From Tethya wilhelma (lineage: Eukaryota > Porifera > Demospongiae > Tethyida > Tethyidae), in contig CAXIPT010000002.1 in NCBI GenBank assembly GCA_964030475.1, forward strand, positions 6,215,820 through 6,279,819: a DNA stretch of 64,000 bases. The letters are read 5' to 3'. This document shows positions 9,791 through 20,962 of this stretch, piece by piece. The notes beneath the pieces are model-generated. The model saw nothing but the letters and a program-made list of their open reading frames with translations. It was not told the DNA's origin and made no database searches. Position numbers and translations under genes: made by a program. How positions within the stretch are numbered: the stretch's first letter is position 1; the number at the start of each line of letters is the position of its first letter.

Positions 9791-10134
9791 TCATACGTAC
9801 GGTAGTACGTATAGTAGGAATGGGCCGACTGTCCCATTGACACAATACAAAATGTTCATGTTTGTAAACTTTCAGGGAAAGAAAGCTAAGCCTTCAAATG
9901 CATTTAATAGCCTCCCACAGACAGTTTGCTTACTGTATTAACCAAGAAAACTGGCAGAAAGTTTCTGGAGCACTCTGGAGAGAGCGCTGGCGAGAAGCCA
10001 CAACAGTGCAATTTTGTTCTCCCCTTCCTTCCTTCCTAACTGACTTACTTGAACGCGATTTCCAGACAAACAAAAGGCATTGAGCCAACTTTGACCATAT
10101 AGTGGGACTTCATTTGATGCACAGTACGTCCTTT
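9791..10134 (-). mobile_element. TA-family element, cut by the contig end
   Basis: Identical to 25602-25945, the beginning of the full element that ends at 26608. It is truncated only because the contig ends at 10134. Confidence 0.8.
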
Positions 10135-10135
10135 N
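10135..10135. other. Single-n contig join
   Basis: One undetermined base marking the join between contig 1 and a contig in the opposite orientation to the rest of the locus. Sequence on the two sides should not be read as continuous. Confidence 0.85.
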
Positions 10136-10831
10136 GAGACATGCCTTGTTCCAATGCTTTTTACCGCACTGCCCATTCCTACACTACTTATTTTTTTGAA
10201 ATTTTTACTACTTGTTCATTTACTTTTTTCAACACTACAGTGTGGAGACTATCAGAGACTGGTTAGTCCCAACAAAAAGCTTGGTAGCAACTAGCTACAT
10301 GTCATTATGCTACAGGAAGCTAAATGCGCATGCGCATAATAATGACACGTGGATAATTAATTAATGACCTTTGGACTCTACATACAACAGTGGCTGCATT
10401 GTAGTACATGAATTTATAAACTAAGTTTCAAAGCTTTCTAGTTTTTGTTTAGGCCTATTTCAGATTGAAAAGAGTATCAAGGAATGTAGTACCCATGAAA
10501 AGAACCTACTTTGTGCTGTCAAACTTGGCTCAACACATTCTGGTTCTCTGGAAATCCTTTTCAAGTAAGTCAGTTAGGAAGGAAGTACGTTAGAGAACAA
10601 AAATGGCACTATGGTGGCTTCCTAATAGCGCTCACTACGAGTACTGAGGAAAGTTTTGGTGCGTTTTAGGCCTTGCATGCAATTGGTAATCTGTCAGAAA
10701 GAGCCTCTGAGCAACTTTGAAGGTTTAATTTTGTTTGACTAGATTTTTATGATGGCCAACATTTTGTATTGTGTCTATGGGACAGTCGACCCATTCCTAC
10801 TATACGTACTACCGTACTACCGTACGTATGA
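10136..10831 (+). mobile_element. TA-family element, left end cut by the contig start
   Basis: Very similar to 33170-33869, in the same orientation. It includes the NRF1-type palindrome at 10325-10336 and the terminal CCGTACGTATGA followed by TA. The fold-back arm and spacer expected upstream are missing because the contig begins inside the element. Confidence 0.75.
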
Positions 10832-11039
10832 TATTATACCTTTCTCTTCACTGATAGCCGCACTGTTAACTAAGTAAAAAGGCTCCAGTGGGCATTAAAT
10901 TTTAATTTTAGTGTAAGATACGTATGGTAAGTATAATTCAGATATATAGGGTTAAGGTGTTTAGAATGACTGAGATGTTATTATACTTTTGGGATTTCTT
11001 ACAATTATAGCTAGTTAATTAATAATTTAAGTGCCCCTT

Positions 11040-11304
11040 GGGTTTACCACAATTGTGGCTAACGAGGGCCTGCAATTAGCCTAAGGCTAATGGACGCAGG
11101 TCCCCCGGGACCGATGGCTTTACATCCCTCCGAAGGATGTGGTGAAATTCACCTCCTCATTTTTTGGGGTAGAGCTGAGTTAACTCCTAGGCAGAGCTCG
11201 AAAGAGAAAATGGGAAACAAATACCTGTGGCCCTGGAGGGACTCGAACAGCCTACCCATGGGTTGGGAGTCCGAGTCAATGGTGAACAAGCCACCAAGCC
11301 ACAG
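11040..11304 (-). mobile_element. tRNA-derived SINE-like element
   Basis: On the minus strand an A-box-like TGGCTTGGTGGC (11290-11301) is followed about 40 bases later by a B-box-like TGTTCGAGTCC (11239-11249), a spacing typical of a tRNA-type polymerase III promoter. CTGTGGC at the start and GCCACAG after the B box can pair. The D, anticodon and T stems are imperfect, so this is not a functional tRNA. A body with GGATGTAAAGCC and GGTCCCGGGGGACC follows. The matching position in the other copy (about 30790-30900) has different sequence. Exact ends are uncertain. Confidence 0.5.
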
Positions 11305-11940
11305 TGAATGTGTAGGTATGAAAACTAGAAGTGAAAGACAAAAAAAGCTGAGATAAACTACATACAACCTTCATGCAGTAATAAATTTGCTGTGGTACGT
11401 AACTGTGGTGTACGTACACGTGCAATTTATACTAATTTACTGTTGTCATGGAGATTCGTAAAAATTGTTTTGAAATGATATTTACTGCAGCATGTACTGT
11501 AACACCTGTTAAAAATAGAGGCTAGCTTAAGTGTATACTTATTGTACTTATTGTACTTATTGTATGTTTGTGCATTGTACATGAAACAATAGACTATTGT
11601 TTTGTAAGGATCGAGGCCCTGTGATACAGAAATAACAATGAATTTTGACACAATAACACAGCTGTCAGTGGGTTAACTATAGCTATGAATATTGTTATAG
11701 CCATCATGCGACTACAATTTCCTTGAGTGCAATAAAATTCAATAATTGAGTAAATTATTTGATTGCATGGTATACATGCTTATGTTTTGTTGGCAATTAT
11801 TGAATTAATATGATGCTCATGTTCCGAATTGACTGTTATTACTTACTATGTGTATATATGTGTACCTCAGGCTCAAGCCACTTTTATTTCTCTCCTTTTG
11901 CAGCACCAAGCATCTTGCATTAATCTGATATCCAGTTGTT

Positions 11941-11992
<52 letters not shown>

Positions 11993-12149
11993 GCCTTGTT
12001 GCATGGTTGCATCATCGGATACATTTCTAATGGTATAATATAAAATAATTATAAATATCCTTAAGCAAAACACAGTATAGAACTATAATAATTAATTTCT
12101 TAACAAACTATATTAGCTATGGTAACTGTGCAGTCTACAGCTGGGACAG
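11305..12149. other. Intergenic, with (TC)n at 11943-11990
   Basis: No gene recognised. It aligns inverted with about 29990-30790 in the other contig; there the (TC)n tract is reduced to a few units, so it is length-variable between the copies. Confidence 0.5.
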
Positions 12150-12770
12150 TCTCTAACTTCTGAATCAACTGCATGTATGTGCCCATGCATTGCTACTAGG
12201 ACAACAATAAATAATGGATGATCCTAGCTATTGATCAAACTTTATTCATTACAATAATGCATGTGCACCAAAAAACTGGAAATGATCCACTGTAAACTTC
12301 TTGAGAACTGGAAGCTATAATACTTCATGCAAATGCATATAGTTGTAATATCAGTATATTCAAAGGTCAAGAACTTCCTCAGCTAGTGCATACTCAACAA
12401 AACATTTATATAGAACCTATCTATTGAGAGCAGAGTATCATAACGGGCATACATATTAAATTCTGTGTGGGCAGGGTGCAGTAAAAAAACAAAACAACCG
12501 TAACAATGTAGCCATCAGACTCTCTGTCTCCTCCACAACTATAGTCATAGATGCACTTGCATTCATACCTCATGATCTTAGACAATGACTAAACGATAAG
12601 GTATACACACATCTCAGCCACACGATAAGGCTATGTATACATCTCAGCCGCATGATAAGGATGTACATCTCATGGATCCTATAGAGTCAACCTGCAACTG
12701 CACGAGGTCATCGTGCATTATTCACTAGATGCATGTGTACCTTATAAGGATACAAGTAGAAAAAAATTCA
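12150..12770 (+). repeat. Crystallin upstream module, inverted counterpart of unit 8
   Basis: Reverse-strand copy of the module at 29371-29965. CATACCTCATGATCTTA, CACATCTCAGCC and CAAGAACTTCCTCAGC appear in the expected reversed order. Confidence 0.65.
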
Positions 12771-12779
12771 CAATAAGCA

Positions 12780-13509
12780 GTTTGTGTACAGAATGGACTG
12801 GACAGAGCTTTAAAACATATGGGAACAAGGCTCAATTTTAACACATACCTCATTTCTATTTTTGATCCCCCCTCATAATAAAATTACTATGATATGACGT
12901 ATTCTCAGTGTCGTAAATGCATGGTTCAATTAGTAATTGTAATGCATGGCTCAAATTCAGTTAGCTAAGCAGTGAAGTAAAGTATAAACAGGCAAAGAAT
13001 CTAAATCAAGATTTGTACATTTAAAAATGATTTAAAAGTATAGTCATGTGCCAAAATTGAGATATGCCTTGTTCCCATACTTTTTACTGCCCATTTCTAC
13101 ACTGCAGCTGCTTATAATAATATTATATAATATTTAGTTTTTGTTTAGGCCAATTACAGATGAAAACAAGTATCATGGAACGTATAGTTCCAGAGAAAGA
13201 ACCTACTTAAAGTTTGTATAATTTTATTATAGTCAAAATTGGTTCAACACGGTTCTCTTGAAACTGTGTTCAAATAAGTCAGTTAATACATACGTATGTT
13301 AGGAGAACAAAAAATTATATACTATTTGCATGGCTTCCCTCTAGCTAGTACACTTTATGAGTGTTCAGAGAAGCTTCTCAGCTTCAGTAGGCCTTGTATC
13401 CAATCAGTAATTGCATGGTCATAAAGAGCCTCTGAGCAACTTCAAAGACTTAATATCTTTGCTTTGCTAGATGTTTATGGTTATATTGTGTGTTACATGC
13501 CATGGGACA
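12780..13509 (+). mobile_element. Degenerate TA-family element, counterpart of 28641-29370
   Basis: Has the arm/spacer/arm layout in weakened form (ACATACCTCATTTC... and AGTCATGTGCCAAAATTGAG), the body with GAGCCTCTGAGCAACTT, and the remains of the CCATGGGACAGC end. The terminal CGTACGG motif is gone. Confidence 0.55.
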
Positions 13510-14560
13510 GCATGCACTGCTAGTGGGACAACAACGAAATCAGAATTATGGATGATCCTAGCTATTGATCTAACTTTATTCATTATTTATACACATGTAC
13601 ACCAAAAAACTGGAAGTGATCCAATAACCTATATGGAAGGTACACTTTTTGTAAACGCATGGTATAGTAAAGTTCTTGAGAAATTGATCATGCATAGTTA
13701 CAGTACAAATTACGTAAGGTCAAGAACTTCCTCAGGTAGTGCATATACTCAACACAATATATCTATTGAGAGCAGAGTGTTATATTGGGCGTACAAATTA
13801 AATTCCATGTGGGCAGAGTGCAGTAAAAAAAACAAACAAACAAAAACAACTATAACCATGCATGACTCTCTGATCTCTTCCACAACTATAGTCATCTGAT
13901 GCACTTGCATTCATACCATAATTATATCACAGCAGAATCTTACTGAGTCAACCTATACATGAGGACATCATGCATGCCTTTTTCACTGGATGTGTCTATA
14001 TACCCTATCCCCAGATTCTATAGCTATTGATCAAAGTTTATTCATTAGTGAACTTCTTGAAAACTGCATGGAAGCTACTTCATTTGAATGAATGGTAGAG
14101 TTCTTGAGATCATTAATCATACATATAGTTACAGTAGCAGTACAAATAAAGGTCAAGGACTTCCTCAGCTATATAGTGCATGTATACTCGACATAATATT
14201 ATAGAACCCAATCTATTCAGAGCAGAGCGTCAACGAGCATCTAATTACTGTGTGGGAAGAGTGCAGTAGAAAAAACAACAACACTATATCCATGCATGTA
14301 GCCATCAGCTAGACTCTCTGTCTGTTCCACAACTATGTATAGTCATAGATGCACTTGCATTCATACCTTATGATCTTACAAAATAACCAAATGATAAGGT
14401 ATACACACATCTCAGCCACACGATAAGGTTGTGTATACATCTAGCCGCATGCATGTTAAGACTATGAATACATCTCAGCCGCATCCTATAGAGTCAACTT
14501 GCATGAGGTCATCATGTGTTATATGCACCGGATGTGTATAATACCCTAAAGATACTGACA
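13510..14560 (+). repeat. Crystallin upstream modules, inverted counterparts of units 7 and 6
   Basis: Two units matching, in reverse, 28141-28640 and 27619-28140. The open frame at 13471-13899 lies entirely within this repeated non-coding sequence. Confidence 0.65.
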
Positions 14561-14569
14561 AGTGTATAG

Positions 14570-14975
14570 AAAAAAAATTCACAAAGCAGCTGGTGTAAGA
14601 ATGAGCATGCAGTGATGTAAAAGTATGGGAACAAGACATGCCATGGCTCAATTTCAGCACATGACTAATTTGATCATTAATTTTCAGATAGTACGTATGT
14701 ATGTTAGGAAAACAATTAAAAATGGCATTGTTGTGGATTCCCACTAATGTTTTTAACGCCGGAGTGCTCAGTTGGCTGATAGAAGTTTCTGTCAACTTTA
14801 GGCCTTGCCTGTTATTAGTATTTTTAGTAATCGGTCCTATAGAGAGCGTCTGAGCATGCAACTTTGAAGACTTTTCTTTGCTTTGTTAGATGTTTATGGT
14901 AATAAACATTTTGTATTGTGAGGGACAGCTGGCCAATCCCTATTATACGTACTACTGTACATATGATAAATACGC
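14570..14975 (+). mobile_element. TA-family element, counterpart of 27209-27618
   Basis: Reverse-strand copy of the element that split the TATA box of the ancestral crystallin promoter. The end TACTGTACATATGATAAATACG is the partner of the junction at 27205-27220. Confidence 0.65.
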
Positions 14976-15130
14976 AGGTCTGATCTGAGTCTGATCATCA
15001 CCTGATAAGCTATTACTATATTATAATTTACTAGAGAGCGTCTTTGGAAAACAGGTTAAACCCTATAAATTATTCATAATAATTATATGAAGCTTTGCAA
15101 CAATGGACATCATCTTCAACATTACCGTAA
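14976..15130 (+). pseudogene. Fossil crystallin 5' end, counterpart of 27010-27208
   Basis: Plus-strand leader followed by GCAACAATGGACATCATC, which keeps an ATG and four crystallin-like codons. The frame then diverges and stops within about 15 codons. No crystallin domain follows. Confidence 0.65.
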
Positions 15131-15640
15131 TCATATTATCTCCTTGAGTGGGAAAAATATATCCACATACCCATCAACAAAAAAATAAATTATATAGTAG
15201 AACTATAATCAATTTCTAAATTAACAAGCTAGCTACCATAATTATGGTATCTAATTACCACTAACTTCAACTGCATGCATGTGCCCATGCATTGCTAGTG
15301 GGACAACAACGAAATTAGAATTATGGATGATACAAGCTATATTGCATGCATGATCAAACTTTGTTCATTATGTACACATAGACCAAAAAGGTCCAGGAAG
15401 TGATCTGATGTAAACTTCTTGAGAACTGCATGGAAGCTCTACTTCATGTGAATGCATGGTGAAGTTCTTGAAAAATTTATCATGCATAATTATAGTTAGC
15501 TACAGTTAGCTGGTATTCTAAGGTCAGAACTTTCTCAGCTATAATGCATATGTACTCAACATAATAATATTAGAACATATCTATTGTTAGCAGAGTATTA
15601 TAATATTGGGTATTATATACTTCGTGGGCAGAGCGCAGTA
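15131..15640 (+). repeat. Crystallin upstream module without the element insertion
   Basis: Reverse-strand counterpart of the unit that is split in the other contig by the element at 25602-26608. Around 15565-15576 the two halves are directly joined (ATTATTAGAAC with no element), giving the empty site. Confidence 0.75.
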
Positions 15641-15641
15641 N
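15641..15641. other. Single-n contig join
   Basis: Joins two contigs. The gene to the right is cut here, four bases past the donor site of its last visible exon plus the donor hexamer. Confidence 0.85.
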
Positions 15642-15650
15642 GATCCATAC

Positions 15651-18600
15651 CTTCACAAGTTGGATCCACTCCACTCCATATTCCATCATTCTGACACACT
15701 CTGACATCACCTCCTCTCAGTTGAAACCCATCATCACAACCATAAGATGCCTCACCACCAAACAATGTAGTTGTGACATTCACAGAACCATTTACTGGAG
15801 CCACCACATCACCACAGTCAACAACTGTATTAATAATGGACAAATAACAAAATTTAATCATACACATAATTATCCATCCATGGAACTATTATACTTTCAT
15901 AGTGAGTGAGAATTAATACATACGTTCACAGGTGGCTTGGTCTGCTCCTAAGGTGTAACCTTCTTCACAAGCACACTGGTGTGTTCCATTGACGTCTCTG
16001 GAACAGAGTTGAGAGCAGTTGTTTGTCACACCATCTTGACAGAGATTAGGAGCTGTATTAATGAAATTATGTATATACTATGATTAACAGCTTTTTGGAT
16101 GTTGTATAAAAATGATGACAGTAACAAAACTTACAACATTGTTTAATCTGAGTATTTGCTGTGTCTTCTCCAAAATTATTTGATAGTCGACATGTTATGG
16201 TGAGTGTGTTGCTCTCAGTTGTAAGACCCAATGCACTGATGATGTCTGTGAGTGAAGCTGGGCCAAATACAAGGGAGCTCTGGCCATTCTCATAGTGAAC
16301 AGTGGTATTGAGTTGAGGCTCATTGGGATCCAATAGTGTTCCATTGTTGTATGTCCAATTGACTGAATGAGGGACTAACATCTGCTCTCCATTGCAGTGA
16401 ATTGTAAAAGTGACTTCTTCTAGTCCATCTTCCAGACAGAAGCTGTTGCCAATGTTGTACTCTAACAGATGATTACGTTTAACTGTAAGGTATTAGGAGT
16501 GAGTTAACTGCAGCTGTAAATTATTAATGCGCACCTTCAGATTCTTACCGTATAGCTAGAAAATTTTAAGGAGTATAAATTTCGCTGTTTTCGCGGATCA
16601 TTGGCAATCTGCGAAAATTTTACCCACGAAAATTTCCAGAACGTATTGCAATATATTGGTGGGGCTGATCGATCCTTGAAAATTAAATTACGAAAAGTTT
16701 GGCGATCGCCTTTCCGTGAAAATTTTATTCCTCGAAAATTTCTAGCTATATGGTAATTGTATTCCCCATATCAGTTACCTGTTGCAACTTCAGTATTCAT
16801 TTTGGGTGCCAACTTCACTGATTCTAGACAAATTAAAAGATTGAAATTATTGTCAAACACAAGATATTGAGTCAATAAAAGAATAAACAGGAAACATTGC
16901 AATCATAGTGAATTAATGTGATTATAATCAAGAGAATATCTAGTTTGGCACTGGATTCTGACACCATGGTACTGTACGTGCAGTCCAATCAAGCTAGCAA
17001 TATACTCTTGACAAACATGTACATCCTAAACTTCCTGTCTCCAACCCCACCCCTTGTTCACCACCCATTATAGTTGTCACATGTATAAATACTATAGAGC
17101 AAAGTTGAAGAGAACCTGACCTACGTCTATGGCTTAACTATTATTAATTTTTTGTATAGCCTAATAATCAACTCTAGCTGTGACTCTAATGTTGCATGCT
17201 GAAAATCTAAAATAATGACCACATCAGGAAGAATCTTTACAGTTTCACGGAAATTTAAGCTGTAAAATTTTGAAAACTAGAGGCTTAAAAGTTTAAAGTT
17301 TAAAAGTTAAAATTTTAAAATTTCAAAGGTTTTTTTTATAGTCAGATTGAAACCGTGAAAATTGTAAAATTAGAACCTTACATAAAATTCCCACCATACA
17401 GTACTCACCATCAACTTGAAAAATGTAAAGTCCAGGAATCCCAACATTACTGCCTTCCAGAAGTCTGGTCATCAGCTCTGTATCATTTTCAGATGATTGA
17501 CTTGTGAGCATGACAAACTGACTTCCATCAGAGTTTTTGAATCCAATGTTTCTGTGAAACTGCAACCATTCAAGACGATTGTAGATGAAAAAGATGAGTG
17601 AGTTGTTGCTTCCATCTACAGCCAACGCAACTTGGAATGTATTTCTAAGCTGTAAACAAAATAATAAATTTATGATATGTAACATTAAATAATGTGTAGC
17701 TAAAGCCAAAATTTGTGGTAAATAGATTATCGTAGATCGGGAAATTTTTGCTGGTAAAATATTTCACTTGTTATAATTTTTCGCTTAGTTTAATTTTTGT
17801 TGTTGTAGATGATTCGGTAAAGATCACCATACAAAATAAATTTTCGCTGAGTTTAATTTTCGTTAGTAATGGTTGTCGACAAAAATATTTTAACGCCAAA
17901 AATTTCCTAATCTACGGTATTGATATTTCTTACATTACTCTCCAAGGAAAAGCCTGCTACACAATCCCAAGTAGCAATAAACAGTCGAGTGGGTTGAAAC
18001 ATCTCCTTCATAGTCGATGATACCTGAGCAGCTTGAATTAGATCCACTGCATGCTGAAGTGTCAACTCTTCATCTGTTTGACGATAGTATATCTCACCAC
18101 CACCTCCACCTCTGTTGTTTCTATGTATATCAACATTAGTCCACAATGGAGCAATAAGAGGTATGGGTGGGAGAGAGTGAGAATCAAACTGATGTGCCGT
18201 GATGGAAGAAGTACTGCAATCCTTTCGAAATGAGAGCATGCCATTTGAATTTACCTATAATACAGTATATACAAAAGTCATGTAACAATTAGCTATGTAC
18301 ACTGTAAAATAATGCCTCCATATTTGACTCAATGAACAGTACACATGTCAAAAAAGCTATACTGACTGCATGTACTATATAGTGGAAAGTTTTGCGGAGT
18401 TTAACTTTTTTGGTTTTTGCGGATCACGATCTATCCGTGAAAGCCATCTGTGAATTTCCAGTATGTATATTATACGTATGGGCTCGCAAGGCTCATCCGC
18501 GAAAGTTGAACCACAAAAATGTTTTACTATAGAGAGATCTGTGAAAGTTTAATACCGCGAAACTTTCCTGCTACATGTATACGGTAAATCCTGAAAATGC

Positions 18601-18999
18601 TGCCCTGGCACAAATGGTGAAAATTTAAAAACATAGTGGTATGGTGATCTGTATGCCAAATTGGTCAAAATGGCAAAAAATACATTTATTATTTTTATCA
18701 ATGCATGACTCATGCATTGCATGGTATAATTTTTCATACATAAAGAGTGGTCTCGGTTTTGTTGAAAAAAGAAAAGGGTTGTTCCAAGAGGATAGGTGGA
18801 GAGGCACCATCATCCAGTGTACCAAGAGAGTCAACACGAGACAGACCAGTATCATTGTGAAGATCACCAAATGGGAACAATGCATCTACAGATAGAGAAA
18901 CAGTAACATTGTTACACAAACACACACACACACACACACGCACACACAAACACACACGTACACACGCACACATGCACACACGCACGCACGCACACACAC

Positions 19000-19038
<39 letters not shown>

Positions 19039-19515
19039 CATTAGCAAGTATAGTGACCACAATTGAACTTGAAGAGAGATGTACATCAAAGTCTTCTGGA
19101 ATAACACCAGTTATTTCCAAATTTACTATAAACTGTTCATTCTCTTCGTACTGCAGGTCATCAATGATGGTAACAACAATACAGTCAATGGGACGATGGT
19201 CACTGAGAACTATGAAGGAATTTCTGTCATCTCTGCTTCGTCCAACATAATCACTTTCATCTACAGGTATATATGCATAAATATAAATGAATTGTCTTAA
19301 TAGTCACTGTCGTGTATAGTGATAAACTGATTGGCCACGCATGCATGCACTATGGCATACCGTATAGCGGGAAATTTTCGTGGGGGGAAAATTTTTGCGT
19401 TTTTGTCTTGAATAGAAATTTGCGGGGAAAATTTTCGTGGATTTATCAAGTTTACGCACTAACCTGCTGTTCCTGGAGTGATGTAGGCTTTGATGTTAAT
19501 TCTGAAGAAAAATGG
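15651..19515 (-). CDS. Multidomain extracellular protein: Calx-beta, NIDO, Ig-like, EGF, sushi (partial)
   Basis: Nine exons were read by splice sites and phase, in transcript order: 19464-19515 (cut by the gap), 19039-19260, 18740-18885, 17934-18254, 17409-17649, 16779-16823, 16135-16482, 15924-16052, 15651-15824. All phases agree. Exons 1-2 give a Calx-beta domain (GTAGDESDYVG, IDDLQYEENEQF). Exons 3-5 give a nidogen-type NIDO domain (LFPFGD, LYVNSNGMLSF, PLIAPLWTNVD, FIATWDCVAGF, VGIPGLYIFQVDG). Exon 7 is Ig-like with paired Cys. Exon 8 is EGF-like (CACEEGYTLG). Exon 9 is a sushi/CCP module ending WSGVDPTC. Such proteins are usually secreted or membrane-anchored adhesion molecules. Both ends are lost at contig breaks, so signal peptide and C-terminus are unknown. 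SNED1- or mucin-4-like proteins share parts of the architecture. Confidence 0.85.
16545..16756. mobile_element. MITE with TACCGTATAGC ends (intronic copy 1)
   Basis: Terminal inverted repeats TTACCGTATAGCTAGAAAAT and, at the right, the reverse complement of TTACCATATAGCTAGAAAT. The inside is rich in (C)GAAAATTTT words on both strands. It lies in the intron between the Ig exon and the preceding small exon. Confidence 0.7.
17728..17919. mobile_element. MITE of the same family (intronic copy 2)
   Basis: The left end TATCGTAGATCGGGAAATTT pairs with a right end whose reverse complement is TACCGTAGATTAGGAAATTT. It lies just downstream of a NIDO exon, ending 15 bases from the splice donor. Confidence 0.65.
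18373..18586. mobile_element. MITE of the same family (intronic copy 3)
   Basis: Left TACTATATAGTGGAAAGTTT. The reverse complement of the right end is TACCGTATACATGTAGCAGG, then GAAAGTTTCGCGG. Inside are GCGGAGTTTAAC and its inverted partner. Confidence 0.65.
18918..19034. repeat. (CA)n microsatellite next to a splice donor
   Basis: Imperfect CA tract occupying most of the intron between the Calx-beta exon and the first NIDO exon. It ends four bases from the donor hexamer of the Calx-beta exon. Long Cys/Val or His/Thr open frames here are artefacts of the repeat. Confidence 0.85.
19358..19460. mobile_element. Half MITE with TACCGTATAGCGGGAAAT end
   Basis: One terminal repeat of the TACCGTATAGC family and its GCGGGGAAAATTTTCG interior are present. 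The other terminus is missing before the exon at 19464. Confidence 0.5.
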
Positions 19516-19516
19516 N
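19516..19516. other. Single-n contig join inside an exon
   Basis: Cuts the Calx-beta exon. To its right begins the sequence already seen from 3705. Confidence 0.85.
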
Positions 19517-20482
19517 ACTAAAGGGCGCTAGTTTCAGTACAAACTACGTTTGTATATATCCGCAGCTGAATCTTGGAGGCAAAAATTTTGGCTTGAATAT
19601 CTAATTAGCTAGCTGAGTTGGTGCCATTTTTTTACTTCCCGTGCAAATAAATTTGTATGGGAACCATTGGACTTCCGGTACGCTGGCGAAACGACTGAAT
19701 AAAAATGGTACGCGCGAAGCGCGCCAGAAAGTTTGCACGACCGGAAACCACACCCACTTAATTAGCTAATTTTAGCCCCTCCCATTCATTAAATCGAGCA
19801 GTAGCACGCGCTCGCTAGATCGAACGCTCTCTAAAGCCTTGTAGTAGCAAAAAGAAAGCTTCTAATAGTTGTTCTGGATTGAATTCTGGCCAAAGATGAC
19901 TGCTTTATGTGTTGCTACTAAGTAAGTGCACAAAAAATTATTCTACAAGCTAAAAAATAGCACATTTTATAACCTACGCGTAAATTTCGCGAGACAAAAA
20001 AAGGGGGTGCAAATGCACCTTTACCACCCCCCTGGCTACGCCACTGGAGTTAGTCTGCATGTATGGCCCAGCCAGGCTATAGTAAAATTATTAATGTGTT
20101 GACAAAATAAGGAATTTGAATGGTCAGGAAAAAGTAATAATTATATACCTGCATGCAAATACGTGTATGCCTGTATTAATGTATTCATGTTGTATCATGC
20201 ATGATTATCGGAATCCGTTGTATATTATACATTTCGGTTGTTTGAATTGATGTAATTACGCAACTTGGCATGCAATTAAAACAAACGTATAACTATTGTT
20301 AATTTTTCTTTTTACAAAACTGCATAACCAATTATTATTTTTTGCTAAATCAAAACAATTATGTAGCCTATACAAAAACAATAATGCCTCACAAAATTAG
20401 TATAGTTGGTTTGCTTTCTAATCTTGCCTATTCAAAAAAAAGTTCAATATAAAGTTAGTTTCTTTAGTATCCAGAAATTTAT

Positions 20483-20962
20483 TTAGTCATCTCGCTTGAT
20501 GCTCTTCAACGAGTCATTTGGGAGACCAAAGTCTACTTGTGAGGGATACAGGCCTGCATCCTTTGGCAGGGCAGCTCCTTGGAAGTCAGGTTGTTTGTAG
20601 AGTTCCCAGCGACCACCGGATATGATCATGGAAGTCACACCAATTGTAACATTAAGGTTTGACTGTGGTACAACGACGGCCTGTCCACCAAAACCACCAT
20701 GTTCATACAATGTAACTCCTTCAGTTCCAAAAGTCACCACTCGTCGGACACTCTTTGGAGTGAAATTGAGAGTAACTAAACCACCTCCTGCTTGCAGAAC
20801 TTGATGGGTCGAATTAGTATTGGAGGAATTGTAGTCCGAAATTGCATAGATGATGCACTGTCCTTTTCGGACATCAGCCTTGACATAATCATCAGTGAAG
20901 TTTGGTGTGTCACTGAATACATGTTGAGTCAATCCCTTAGCGGTGTAGAAGATGACGTCCAT
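20483..20962 (-). CDS. Beta/gamma-crystallin copy 1, second appearance
   Basis: Encodes the same 159 residues as 4671-5150. It is almost certainly the same gene represented in an overlapping contig and should not be counted as a separate locus. Its TATA box is at 21069-21076. Confidence 0.8.
   Translation of the reverse strand: MDVIFYTAKGLTQHVFSDTPNFTDDYVKADVRKGQCIIYAISDYNSSNTNSTHQVLQAGGGLVTLNFTPKSVRRVVTFGTEGVTLYEHGGFGGQAVVVPQSNLNVTIGVTSMIISGGRWELYKQPDFQGAALPKDAGLYPSQVDFGLPNDSLKSIKRDD

Larger units (their letters stand above)
3705..10134 (+). repeat. Right end of contig 1, repeated at 19517-25945
   Basis: Wherever compared, this stretch is identical to 19517-25945 at an offset of 15812. The only difference noticed is one T missing near 25276 (TATTTATA here at 9463-9470, TATTATA there), after which the offset is 15811. 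It ends exactly at the single n at 10135, and its twin begins exactly after the single n at 19516. That is the signature of two overlapping contigs that were not merged, rather than a biological duplication. Confidence 0.9.
10136..15640 (-). repeat. Contig that is the inverted counterpart of about 26600-31070
   Basis: From about 10850 to 15640 this contig matches the reverse complement of about 31070 down to 26609, with many small differences. It lacks the element present at 25602-26608. It carries a SINE-like insertion at about 11040-11304 that the other copy lacks, and begins with an element at 10136-10831 absent from the matching position. Such scattered small differences with presence/absence of elements fit two haplotypes of one locus. 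A real inverted duplication is the alternative. Confidence 0.75.

Noticed and set aside
11149..11367. A functional tRNA gene on the minus strand
   Set aside because: A- and B-box-like motifs are present, but the anticodon and T stems do not pair and the D arm is non-canonical; a tRNA-derived SINE fits better.
13471..13899. A 142-residue open frame
   Set aside because: It lies in the repeated non-coding module; the equivalent copies do not keep the frame.
18734..19120. Open frames with long Cys-Val or His-Thr runs (also at 42587, 47051, 62082 and 62311)
   Set aside because: They are translations of CA/GT microsatellites. At 19039 a true exon ends in a clean splice donor just before the repeat.
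15651..19515. Linking the multidomain gene with the crystallin cluster as neighbours
   Set aside because: Both of its ends are contig joins, and the flanking contigs fit each other better without it, so its true location is unknown.
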